Assembly: GCF_900156335.1 (NCBI RefSeq)
Contig: NZ_FTMZ01000019.1
Location: 1 to 64,000 of the forward strand
DNA length: 64,000 nucleotides
Source of the DNA: Sphaerotilus natans
GTDB lineage: Bacteria > Pseudomonadota > Gammaproteobacteria > Burkholderiales > Burkholderiaceae_C
Direction of reading: 5' to 3'
The position numbers were made by a program, and so were the translations under genes. Below the pieces are notes generated by a model. The model was not told the origin of the DNA, did not search any database, and saw only the letters and a program-made list of their open reading frames with translations. Position 1 is the first letter of the stretch, and each line of letters opens with the position of its first letter. Positions 37,639-45,427 of the stretch are shown here, piece by piece.

Positions 37639-38561
37639 CCGATCGAGAGCAGGGACCGCGCGCCCTGGCGCCGTCCGATGATGTTGAGCAGGTTGTCGAG
37701 CGCGGGACGCTCGGCCTCGCGGGCGCTGGCCTCGCCGCGCAGGCGCAGGCCACCGGCGCCCCAGCTGCCGGTGGCGCTGAGCTGCAGCGCGCCGTCGAGG
37801 GTGTCGAGCCCGATCTGCGCGGTGCCGGCCTGGGCCGCGTCGCTGCGCACCGTCAGGCGGTAGCTGCCCAGGCGGGGCAGCGTGGTCAGGCGCGAGGAGA
37901 GGTCGCGCAGCTCCAGCGCCGCGCTGCCTTCCATCGAGAAGCGGCCCCGCGCCCAGGTCAGGCGCAGGTCCTGCGTGCCGAGCTGCAGCGCGCCGCCCGG
38001 TCGCATGGTGTTGAACGGCGTGCCCAGGCCGACCAGCCAGGCCGCCGGCCACTGGCCGATGCGCCCGTCCGGGCTGTCGGGCGCGGGCTGAACCCGCACC
38101 TCGACCCGACCCAGGCCGGGGCGCACGATCAGCCGGGGCTCGCCGCCCAGGCAGCAGTCATGGCGCAGCGCCAGCTGCGCGGCCAGACCCTCCAGGCTCA
38201 GCCGCCAGCCCAGCCGGCCGGGCAGGGCCATGGCCTCGCGGCTGCCGGGGCCGGCGGTCAGCACCAGCACTGCATCGCCCGCCCAGAGCGAGCCGCGGGC
38301 GTCGGCCAGCAGCACATGGCCGCGGGTGGCGGCACTGACCGCCTGGGCCAGCCAGGCGGCCGGCGCGACCAGCGGCAGCGTGACCAGCGCGCCGGTCAGC
38401 GCACCGGCCACCGCCCAGCGGCGGCTGGAGCGGGCCTGCGCGACCCAGCCGGTGCGCGAGCGCGTCAGCGCCTCGTCGAAGGTCGACAGCGGCCCGGCGC
38501 TGGGCTGGTAGGTCGGGCGCCATGGGCGGGCGTGCAGCGGCAGGTCAGGACGGCGGCTCAT
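37635..38561 (-). CDS. gspN: Type II secretion protein GspN
   Basis: A 308-residue accessory protein. An N-terminal cytosolic stretch, one membrane helix (about residues 48-72), then a beta-rich periplasmic region ([42 protein letters not shown]). GspN is present in only some T2SSs and is often dispensable; xanthomonads and Burkholderiales have it. Overlaps gspD by 4 bp and follows gspM by 13 bp. Confidence 0.9.
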   Translation of the reverse strand: MSRRPDLPLHARPWRPTYQPSAGPLSTFDEALTRSRTGWVAQARSSRRWAVAGALTGALVTLPLVAPAAWLAQAVSAATRGHVLLADARGSLWAGDAVLVLTAGPGSREAMALPGRLGWRLSLEGLAAQLALRHDCCLGGEPRLIVRPGLGRVEVRVQPAPDSPDGRIGQWPAAWLVGLGTPFNTMRPGGALQLGTQDLRLTWARGRFSMEGSAALELRDLSSRLTTLPRLGSYRLTVRSDAAQAGTAQIGLDTLDGALQLSATGSWGAGGLRLRGEASAREAERPALDNLLNIIGRRQGARSLLSIG

Positions 38562-38574
38562 GCGGTCGCCCTCG

Positions 38575-39099
38575 TCAGCGCGGCGCGGCCAGCGTCAGCA
38601 CGACGCTGCCGCTGTAGCCGTTGCCGCTGCGGCCGAGCTGGGCCTCGACCACCCGGGCCCGCGCGGCGCTGCGCACCTCGTCGAGCCAGGCGGCCAGCGC
38701 CGCCGGCTCGATGGCGGTGAACTGCACGGTGATGCGCTCGCCGCTGGCCTGCAGCCGCGCGGCAGCGCCCAGCCGCTGGGTGGCCGACTGCAGCGCGGCC
38801 TCGGCCTGGGGCGGCGCCACCGGTGGCAGCGCGCGCAGCTCGCTGGCTTCGGCGGCCAGGCGGCGCATCTGGGCGAGCTGCGCATCGACCTCGGCCAGCC
38901 GCGCCGGCGCGGTCGACAGGCTGCGCAGCGCCGGCGCGATCGCGGCGCTCCACAGCAGGAAGAGGCCGAGCACCAGCGCGGCGACGCCGATCAGCAGACG
39001 CTCCCGCGGGGCCAGCGCCGACCAGCGCTGGCGCAGCGGCGCGAGCTGCTGCATCCAGAGGCCGAGCCGCGGGTCCGACGCCGGGGTGGGGCGGCTCAT
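38575..39099 (-). CDS. gspM: Type II secretion protein GspM
   Basis: A 174-residue bitopic inner-membrane protein: a short cytosolic part, helix at about residues 35-57 (LLIGVAALVLGLFLLWSAAI), a coiled coil, then a ferredoxin-like periplasmic domain. The start is set at 39099 by the ATGA overlap with the gspL stop; the frame is open upstream only as a gspL shadow. It partners GspL. Confidence 0.92.
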   Translation of the reverse strand: MSRPTPASDPRLGLWMQQLAPLRQRWSALAPRERLLIGVAALVLGLFLLWSAAIAPALRSLSTAPARLAEVDAQLAQMRRLAAEASELRALPPVAPPQAEAALQSATQRLGAAARLQASGERITVQFTAIEPAALAAWLDEVRSAARARVVEAQLGRSGNGYSGSVVLTLAAPR

Positions 39100-40328
39100 C
39101 GGGGCGCTCCGCCACGGGCCTGGCTGATCTGCACCTGATCGGCGCCGGGCTCGAGCCGCCAGCCGCCGGGCGCCAGCGTGGCGCGCATCTGCTCGAGCAG
39201 CTCGGGCGGCAGGCCCTGCACGCCCAGGCGGATCTGGCCCGGCTCGAAGGCCAGGGTCTGCGGCGGGCGGCCCTCGGGCCAGACGCTGGCGGCCACCTGC
39301 ATCAGCGTTTCCAGGTCGCCGTCGCCGGCGCGGCCGGCGCTGGTTCGCAGCATCTCGTTCTCCCGTTCCATCTGCACCGGCGCATCCAGCACTGCACGTA
39401 CCTGCGGATGGGTGCGGGTCAGCAGCTGGGTCATTTCCAGCCGGCGGCTGCGGATCTCGCGCTCCTGCAGCCAGGCCCAGGCGTTGAGGCCGATCACCTG
39501 CACCAGCACCAGCCCGAGCAGGCCCAGGCGCACCGGCCGCCAGGCCGGGGTCATGAAGCGGCGCCAGCCCTCGCGCAGCTGCGCCAGGCCGCGGTGGCGC
39601 GGCGCCAGCTCGAACTGGCGCAGGTTCCAGGGGCTCTGCGCGGCGGCCAGCAGCAGCTCGGCCTGACGGGTGACCTGCACCGGCTGACCGAGCCAGCGCT
39701 CGGCGGGTGCGGCCGCGGCCGGCTCGGCGGTCCACAGCGTGTCGCCCGGCAGCGGCTCGGGCAGCAGCGAGCGCGCCAGCGAGCCCGCCACCGGCCAGGT
39801 CGACACGCCCTGCGCGTCGGCCCAGCTCAGGCGCGGTCGCGGCGGCTCGTCGGCCGGGTCGACATGGAAGTGGCCGCGCGCCAGCGTATCGGGCCACAGC
39901 ATCGGCACGATCCGGTCGACCGCACGGCCGCTGGCCTCGATCGCACCGATCTGCGCCACCAGCCAGTCGCGGTCGATCGCGGCCAGCCAGCCGGGCTCGC
40001 CGGCCCGCGCGTCGGGCGCGGCGGCCAGGTGCAGCGCGTCGGTCTCGTCGAGCAGCATTTCCTCGGCCAGACCGGCCAGCGCCGCGCGCAGCCGGGCCGG
40101 CGGCGCCTTGGGCCAGTCGATGCGGTGGAAGGCCACATCGGCCGGTCCGCAGGCCAGCACCGTGGTGCCGGCCTGGGGCAGCAGCGCGGCGGCGCAGCGG
40201 CCTTCGGACTGGACGGTGCGGCCGTCCGGACTCAGCACCCAGCCCAGTTCCTGTGCGGGTGCCGCAGCCGTGCGGGCCTGCGGATGCAGGCGGGGACGGT
40301 CGGGCAGTTGGACAACGAGCAGGCTCAT
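39096..40328 (-). CDS. gspL: Type II secretion protein GspL
   Basis: A 410-residue protein. An actin-like cytosolic domain (residues about 1-240) that recruits GspE, one transmembrane helix (about 272-292, LGLLGLVLVQVIGLNAWAWL), and a periplasmic ferredoxin-like domain. ATGA overlap with gspM. A 132-bp gap separates it from gspK, unusual inside this otherwise overlapping operon and perhaps marking an internal promoter. Confidence 0.93.
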   Translation of the reverse strand: MSLLVVQLPDRPRLHPQARTAAAPAQELGWVLSPDGRTVQSEGRCAAALLPQAGTTVLACGPADVAFHRIDWPKAPPARLRAALAGLAEEMLLDETDALHLAAAPDARAGEPGWLAAIDRDWLVAQIGAIEASGRAVDRIVPMLWPDTLARGHFHVDPADEPPRPRLSWADAQGVSTWPVAGSLARSLLPEPLPGDTLWTAEPAAAAPAERWLGQPVQVTRQAELLLAAAQSPWNLRQFELAPRHRGLAQLREGWRRFMTPAWRPVRLGLLGLVLVQVIGLNAWAWLQEREIRSRRLEMTQLLTRTHPQVRAVLDAPVQMERENEMLRTSAGRAGDGDLETLMQVAASVWPEGRPPQTLAFEPGQIRLGVQGLPPELLEQMRATLAPGGWRLEPGADQVQISQARGGAPR

Positions 40329-40351
40329 GCGGGTTCGGTCAATTCGGGCCG

Positions 40352-40357
40352 ATTGTA
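40352..40357 (-). promoter_or_regulatory. Candidate internal -10 upstream of gspL
   Basis: On the minus strand TACAAT lies 24 bp before the gspL start, inside the 132-bp gap after gspK. The -35 is not convincing. It would allow gspL-M-N-D-E-F to be expressed separately from the pseudopilin genes. Confidence 0.3.
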
Positions 40358-40460
40358 GGGCGCGGGGCGGGGGCGGACTGTGACCGGGCGTGGTGTCCGT
40401 TTCATGAACAGAGCGGCATTTCCGGCCCGGTTCTGCATCGATCGGTGCGGGCTCGTCGCC

Positions 40461-41465
40461 TCAGGGCTGCAGCAGGGCCTGCAGTTCGAGCGGATCGGTC
40501 AGCCGCCGGGTCGACAGCAGGCGCACCTCGCGGCCCTGGCGCTCGATCAGCGAGCGCTGCGCGATCATCATCGTGTCGAGCCGCAGCGAGCCGGTCACCA
40601 CGAAATAGGCGCTGTTGACGCTGACCCGGCGTGCGTCGGTGAGCGCGCGCTCGCCCAGCACCCGCTGGACCTCGTCGGGCGAGCGCAGCGGGTCGCGCTG
40701 GCGCGACTGCACCAGGCGCTGCGCGCCGGCCAGGTCGATGCCGGGCAGCACCGCGGCGATCACCTCCTTGGGCGCGGTGTTCAGATTGACCGGCGTCTCG
40801 CGCGGCAGCAGCACCACATAGGGCCTGAGCGTGCGCACCACCGGCTCGGACAGGCCCAGCCAGCCCAGCTCGTCGACCGAAGGCGGCATCAGCGGCAATG
40901 CGGCCGTGCCGGTGGCCGATTCGGCCTCGGCCTCGGTGGCGCCACCGGGCGTGGCGCGGCGCAGCGCCAGCGCCAGCCGCTGCGCGACATCGGCGCCCAG
41001 GCCGATGTGCTCGCACAGCCGCGTCAGCGTCTGCAGCTCGGGCGGGCTGATCTTGCCCTGCTGGATCAGGTTGCGCAGGTTGTAGCGCGCCTGCGCATCC
41101 TCGATGCGGCCGGACAGGAAGGCGTCGGGCATGCCCTCGCTCATCTGGCGGTCGGCGGCCAGGAAGGTCGACAGGCGCGCCTCGGCCAGCGGCGCAGCCC
41201 AGGGCTCGTTGAGGTGGTCGGTGCCGCCGCTGCGGGCGTCCTCGCGCAGGATCATGCGCGACCAGTCCATCGCGCCCTGCAGCAGCCATTGCGCCTGGGT
41301 CTGGGTGCGCTCGGCCGCCTCGACCTGCAGTGCGCGCCACTGCTGCCAGAGCATGCCGGCGGCCAGCGTCGCCACCACGGTGACCAGGATCATCGCGGTC
41401 AGCAGCGCCGCGCCGCGGGGGCGGGCCGGCAGCGCGCGGCGTCGGGCGGGCAGGGGCGGTCTCAT
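40461..41465 (-). CDS. gspK: Type II secretion minor pseudopilin GspK
   Basis: A 334-residue tip pseudopilin. The prepilin-type N-terminus is RG-AALLTAMILVTVVATLAAG. Position +5 is threonine instead of glutamate, as in GspK proteins, which cap the pseudopilus. The large globular domain (to the end) carries the saposin-like helical insertion. It is processed by GspO, not in the window. ATGA overlap with gspJ. Confidence 0.95.
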   Translation of the reverse strand: MRPPLPARRRALPARPRGAALLTAMILVTVVATLAAGMLWQQWRALQVEAAERTQTQAQWLLQGAMDWSRMILREDARSGGTDHLNEPWAAPLAEARLSTFLAADRQMSEGMPDAFLSGRIEDAQARYNLRNLIQQGKISPPELQTLTRLCEHIGLGADVAQRLALALRRATPGGATEAEAESATGTAALPLMPPSVDELGWLGLSEPVVRTLRPYVVLLPRETPVNLNTAPKEVIAAVLPGIDLAGAQRLVQSRQRDPLRSPDEVQRVLGERALTDARRVSVNSAYFVVTGSLRLDTMMIAQRSLIERQGREVRLLSTRRLTDPLELQALLQP

Positions 41466-42250
41466 GGGTGGATCAGGCGGATGTCGCGGGTCAGCGTGCC
41501 GGCGGCGGTGCCGCCCTCGCCGAACTGCAGCAGCAGGCGCACGCCGTCGGGCAGGGCCTCCTGGTTGACGATGACCGGCGGTGTCGCGCTGTTGTTGCTC
41601 GCGCTGGCACCGCCGCCGTCCGGGCTCTGGCCCTCCTGCCGCCCGGGCCGATCAGGCCGATCGGGCCGATCGGGCGTCGGCGGTGCGGGCGGCGGGGCTT
41701 CGGCCGCAGGCGGGCTGCCGGCCATGTCGCCGCTGGACTGCGCATTGCTCCAGCTGCTGCTGCTCTGGTGATAGTGATAGAGCTGCCACTGGCTGACCCC
41801 GTGCAGCATCGCCAGCGTGCCGGGCTCGCTGCCCAGCAGCTGGTAGCTGCGCATCCAGTGCTCCTGCAGCGCATCCATCGCGGTGACCGCCGGCGAGCTC
41901 CAGCGCCACAGCGTGCCGCCGCGCAGCGTCCAGGCCACCACCTGCAGGCCCTCGGGGCGGCGGCGGGTCAGGCGCAGCGTGGCGCCGTCGAAGTTCAGCC
42001 CGGGCACGACCTGGGAGTCATGCACCTCGCGCAGGTCGATCTCCCACTGCGACATGACCGACTGCAGGCGCAGCAGCCGCTCCATGTGCGCCTGGGTGAT
42101 CTCGCGGCTGCGCACCACCGCGTCGACGCCCTGCCAGGCCATCGCGGCCATGACGGCCATGATCGACAGCGCGACCAGCAGCTCGATCAGCGTGAAGCCG
42201 CGCGAGCTTGCGCGCGAGCGTGATCCGGGAACGGGAGGGCGCATCGGCAT
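41462..42250 (-). CDS. gspJ: Type II secretion minor pseudopilin GspJ
   Basis: A 262-residue pseudopilin. The prepilin cleavage site is RG-FTLIELLVALSIM (E at +5). A Pro/Ala/Asp/Arg-rich segment (about residues 190-230, with three RPD units encoded by a 9-bp tandem repeat) is inserted before the C-terminal strand; most GspJ proteins are about 200 residues. The start at 42250 overlaps the gspI stop by one base. Confidence 0.93.
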   Translation of the reverse strand: MPMRPPVPGSRSRASSRGFTLIELLVALSIMAVMAAMAWQGVDAVVRSREITQAHMERLLRLQSVMSQWEIDLREVHDSQVVPGLNFDGATLRLTRRRPEGLQVVAWTLRGGTLWRWSSPAVTAMDALQEHWMRSYQLLGSEPGTLAMLHGVSQWQLYHYHQSSSSWSNAQSSGDMAGSPPAAEAPPPAPPTPDRPDRPDRPGRQEGQSPDGGGASASNNSATPPVIVNQEALPDGVRLLLQFGEGGTAAGTLTRDIRLIHP

Positions 42251-42615
42251 CAGAGCCTCGACATCACGGTGCTGTAGGTCAGCAGGCTCTGGCCGTCGGC
42301 ATCGAGCATGCGCACGTCGATGCGGCGGAACAGCGGATTGGGCGTCGGTCGCACCGAGACCCGACCGGCATAGCTGCGCCCGAGCTGCTCGCAGCTGAAC
42401 TCGCTGTCGCCCACCGGGGGCAGCTGGCGCGACAGGCGCAGGTTGGCCAGATGGCTGTCGGCACACCACTGCGCGGCCAGCGTGCCCTCCAGCCGCTCGG
42501 CGTTGCCGCTGAGCGCGCCGGCGGCCTTGATGCCCGCGGCCAGCGTCAGCGCGACGATGGTCAGCGCCACCAGCACCTCGACCAGGGTCAGGCCGCGTTC
42601 AGCGCCGCGTCGCAT
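42250..42615 (-). CDS. gspI: Type II secretion minor pseudopilin GspI
   Basis: A 121-residue protein with prepilin motif RG-LTLVEVLVALTIV and the short beta-rich GspI body (SRQLPPVGDSEFSCEQLG, RRIDVRMLDADGQ). With GspJ and GspK it forms the pseudopilus tip. Its start lies 17 bp inside gspH. Confidence 0.93.
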   Translation of the reverse strand: MRRGAERGLTLVEVLVALTIVALTLAAGIKAAGALSGNAERLEGTLAAQWCADSHLANLRLSRQLPPVGDSEFSCEQLGRSYAGRVSVRPTPNPLFRRIDVRMLDADGQSLLTYSTVMSRL

Positions 42616-43102
42616 CGCCGTCCTCGCTGATCACCGCGAAAGGCGCCAGGCCGTCGCTGCCCAGGCGCACGCTGCGGTCCTCGAGCCGCAGCACCAGCTG
42701 CTGTGCCGGAATGACCGGCTCCGGCCCGAGCACCAGCGCACGCTGGCCGGGCGGCAGCTGAACCTCGATGCGGCCGGAGAGCTCGCGCTCGGCCCAGTGC
42801 TGCGGCAGGCCGTGCTGCGGGGGCAGGCCCTGGAAATGGAAGTCGGCATCCTCGGCCCGATCGTCCGGGCCGAAGCTGCTGGGTCGGCCCGGCCCGGGCG
42901 CCCAGCCGGCCAGCGTGCCCGAGGCGCGGGCCTGCACCCGTGCGGCCTCCAGGATCGCGGCCAGCCGCGAGGCCTCGCGTTCCAGCCGGGTCGAGGCCGG
43001 ATCCGGCAGCGCCATCGTGACGACCGCACTGGCCAGCGCGACGATGGCGACCACCACCAGCAGCTCCAGCAGCGTGAAGCCGCGCTGGCCGGAGGGGCTC
43101 AC
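42599..43102 (-). CDS. gspH: Type II secretion minor pseudopilin GspH
   Basis: A 167-residue protein. The prepilin motif RG-FTLLELLVVVAIV is near the N-terminus. The start is set at the GTG (43102) that overlaps the gspG stop (GTGA), leaving a short leader (M-SPSGQRG) typical of type IV prepilins; upstream in-frame sequence shadows gspG. GspH links tip to shaft. Confidence 0.92.
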   Translation of the reverse strand: MSPSGQRGFTLLELLVVVAIVALASAVVTMALPDPASTRLEREASRLAAILEAARVQARASGTLAGWAPGPGRPSSFGPDDRAEDADFHFQGLPPQHGLPQHWAERELSGRIEVQLPPGQRALVLGPEPVIPAQQLVLRLEDRSVRLGSDGLAPFAVISEDGDATRR

Positions 43103-43533
43103 TGCCAGGAGCCGATGTCGGCGTCCTTGCCTTCGCCGCCTGCCTGGCCGTCCGCGCCGTAGCTGAAGACGTCGATCGGGCCCTTCACGCCCGGATTGGC
43201 GTACTGGTAGGCGCGACCCCAGGGGTCGGCCGGCAGCTTGTCCAGATAGGGCTTCCAGTTGCCCGGCACCGGCGCGGCGCTCGGCTTGGCCACCAGCGCC
43301 TGCAGGCCCTGCTCGCTGGTCGGGTAGCGCTGGTTGTCGAGCCGGTAGAGCTTGAGCGCCTGCATCAGGTTGTTGACATCGGTGCGGGCGGCGGTGGCGC
43401 GGGCATCGTCGGCACGGTCGAGCACGTTGGGCACGACCAGCGCGGCCAGCACGCCGATGATGACCAGCACCACCATCAGCTCGATCAGCGTGAAGCCGCG
43501 TGCGGCAGTGCGGGCGAGACGCGAACTTTTCAT
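43099..43533 (-). CDS. gspG: Type II secretion major pseudopilin GspG
   Basis: A 144-residue major pseudopilin. Prepilin cleavage RG-FTLIELMVVLVIIGVLAALVVP, then the conserved YRLDNQRYPTSEQGLQAL and PADPWGRAYQYANPG, and a calcium-loop-like C-terminus. The start at 43533 has AGGA upstream and gives a short basic leader; an upstream in-frame ATG at 43611 would run into the gspC region. It polymerises into the secretion piston. First gene of the minus-strand gsp operon. Confidence 0.95.
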   Translation of the reverse strand: MKSSRLARTAARGFTLIELMVVLVIIGVLAALVVPNVLDRADDARATAARTDVNNLMQALKLYRLDNQRYPTSEQGLQALVAKPSAAPVPGNWKPYLDKLPADPWGRAYQYANPGVKGPIDVFSYGADGQAGGEGKDADIGSWQ

Positions 43534-43589
43534 TCGGGCAATCCTGTCGGGCGATGAGTCGGCGGGGTCGTCGATCATAATCCGGCGCC
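43534..43589. promoter_or_regulatory. Divergent gspG / gspC promoter region
   Basis: A 56-bp gap. On minus, TATGAT (43574-43579) lies about 41 bp upstream of gspG and is a good -10. On plus, the overlapping CATAAT (43576-43581) is only 8 bp before the gspC ATG, so it would give a nearly leaderless gspC transcript or be irrelevant. The -35 sites are weak. Confidence 0.35.
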
Positions 43590-44213
43590 ATGGCAGCACG
43601 TTGGACAGCATGGTTGGTGTGGGCCGCCCTGGCGGGCAGCCTGGTCTTCTGGGGCCTGCGCCTGGGCGTGCGTCCGGGCGGTCTGCCGCCGCAGGTGCAG
43701 ACGGTCGCCACCGACCAGGCGGTGCGGGGCGATGTGCTGCGCATGCTCGGTGCGGTGCCAGTCGCGCCTGTCGGCCAGCCGACCGCTGCGTCCGAAGCTG
43801 CGGCGCGCTTTCGCCTGATCGGCGCAGTGGCCCGCAGCGGCGGCGAAGGCTGGGCGACGCTGGCGGTCGACGGTCAGCCGGCGCGCGTGGTGCGCGTCGG
43901 TGCCGCGGTGGATGCGCGCTGGGTGCTGCAGTCGGTGAGCGCCCGTCAGGTCACGCTCGGCCCGGCCGGTGCGCCGGCGCAGCTCACGCTCGATCTTCCG
44001 CAGCTGCCGCCGCCGGCCACCGGCGTGCCGGGTCAGCAGAGCGCGGCCGCCGCGCCGCCGGCCGGGGTGATGCCCGAGGGCATGCAGCCGGTGCCGCCCA
44101 TCCAGGTTCCGCCCGACGGCGTGATGCCGGGGCAGCCGCCGATCATCCAGGCGCCGCCCGAGGGGGCCGGCACCGTCAGCGGCGGCGTGGTCGAGCCGCC
44201 CATGGTGCGCTGA
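43590..44213 (+). CDS. gspC: Type II secretion protein GspC
   Basis: A 207-residue bitopic protein: membrane helix at residues 6-24, periplasmic HR domain (about 65-130, FRLIGAVARSGGEGWATLAVDGQPARVVRVGAAVD), then a proline/glycine/alanine-rich tail (about 140-207). No PDZ domain is visible; a tail replaces it. The HR domain contacts GspD N0. It is transcribed away from the other gsp genes, an arrangement known in several Burkholderiales. Confidence 0.9.
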   Translation: MAARWTAWLVWAALAGSLVFWGLRLGVRPGGLPPQVQTVATDQAVRGDVLRMLGAVPVAPVGQPTAASEAAARFRLIGAVARSGGEGWATLAVDGQPARVVRVGAAVDARWVLQSVSARQVTLGPAGAPAQLTLDLPQLPPPATGVPGQQSAAAAPPAGVMPEGMQPVPPIQVPPDGVMPGQPPIIQAPPEGAGTVSGGVVEPPMVR

Positions 44214-44219
44214 AGCGCC

Positions 44220-45305
44220 TCAGCCGCGCACCGGGCGCGGGTCGAAGTCCGATGGCGTGGTCTCGGCGGGCTCGGCCGGCGGCGGCATCGGCTCGACGGT
44301 GTCCTCGACCTCGGTGAGCAGTGCGCAGGCGGCGCGCACCAGCGGCCAGCTCAGCGTGGTGCCGGTGCCGTCGATCGACTCCAGGCCCAGCGCCAGCAGC
44401 GCTGCGCTCTCGAAGCCGGCCAGCACCACGTCCAGACCGCGGTGATCGGTGCTGCGGCAGAACAGCGCGTAGTCCACCACCGCCGGTGCGATCTGCGAGG
44501 CCACCAGCAGCGCGGCGCAGGCGCTCATGCCGTCGACCAGGATCAGCATGCGCCGCTCGGCCGCGCTCAGCATCGCGCCGACCATGACCGCCATCTCGAA
44601 GCCGCCGAAGCTGGCCAGCGCCTGCACCGGATCCTCGCTGCCGGGATGGCGGGAGTGGGCGCTGTGCAGCACGGCCAGCACATGGTTGAGCTCGTCCTCG
44701 TCCATCCGGGCGCCCGAGCGCACCAGCTCGCGCAGCGGCAGGCCGGTGATGCGCGAGATGACCAGCGCGGCCGAGGCGCCCGAGCCCACGCCGAGCCCGG
44801 CGCAGCCCAGCACATTGCCCGGCAGGGCCTTGGCGATCTCCATGCCGGCCCGCAGCGCGGCATTGACCTGGTCGAGCGTCATCGCCGCGGTGACGCGGCC
44901 GTTGCGGGTGCCGTGCGCGATCTTGCGCAGCAGCATGCCGGGTCGGGCGGGCATCGCGCTGGCCAGGCCGCAGTCGACGATGTCGAGCGTCATGCCCTGC
45001 TGGTGGGCGAACACCGGCAGCGGCACCCGGCAGGCCAGCAGGTCCTCGATCTGCGCGGCGGTGCTGTGGTGCTGCGGCGGATTCAGGTCGACCGCCAGGC
45101 CGTGGTCGCCCGCGAACAGCAGCAATTGCGGCTGGCGCAGTCGTGGACGCAGCGTGCCCTGGATCAGCCCCAGGCGCAGCGCCAGCGGCACCAGCTCGCC
45201 GAGTCCGCCGGCGGTGGCGACGCGGCGTTCGAGCTTGAAGCGCAGCGCCTCCTCGAGCTGGGGGTGGGCGGTCGGGACGATCAGGGGCCGGGCAGCGGAA
45301 GACAT
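44220..45305 (-). CDS. CobT-like phosphoribosyltransferase homologue with altered catalytic site
   Basis: A 361-residue relative of nicotinate-nucleotide:dimethylbenzimidazole phosphoribosyltransferase. Shared blocks: LLLFAGDHGLAVD, STAAQIEDLL, IVDCGL, CAGLGVGSGASAAL, LASFGGFEMAVMVGAML, LVDGMSACAALLVASQIAP, and TGTTLSWPLVRAACALL. In Salmonella CobT the GELGMANTT and RLGEGSGAAL segments carry glutamates; here these read AGLGVGSGA and SIDGTGTTL. The catalytic glutamate is therefore aspartate and the first glutamate is glycine, and the loop before it is shortened. No other cobalamin gene or cobalamin riboswitch is nearby. Function is unsettled. The proline/glutamate tail (last 25 residues) is not conserved. 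Confidence 0.8.
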   Translation of the reverse strand: MSSAARPLIVPTAHPQLEEALRFKLERRVATAGGLGELVPLALRLGLIQGTLRPRLRQPQLLLFAGDHGLAVDLNPPQHHSTAAQIEDLLACRVPLPVFAHQQGMTLDIVDCGLASAMPARPGMLLRKIAHGTRNGRVTAAMTLDQVNAALRAGMEIAKALPGNVLGCAGLGVGSGASAALVISRITGLPLRELVRSGARMDEDELNHVLAVLHSAHSRHPGSEDPVQALASFGGFEMAVMVGAMLSAAERRMLILVDGMSACAALLVASQIAPAVVDYALFCRSTDHRGLDVVLAGFESAALLALGLESIDGTGTTLSWPLVRAACALLTEVEDTVEPMPPPAEPAETTPSDFDPRPVRG

Positions 45306-45427
45306 CGGAAATCCGGGTTCAGGACAGGGCGACAGACAAGGCGACAGATTGTGTGCGCCAGCCCGTCCGGCCGTGACCCGTGCACCCCGGCGTCCCGCGG
45401 CGCTTCAGTGCATTCCGGCGCGTGAAT

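Noticed and set aside
45306-45427. Cobalamin riboswitch upstream of the CobT-like gene
   Set aside because: The 122-bp gap is too short and has no B12-box-like sequence or long leader structure.
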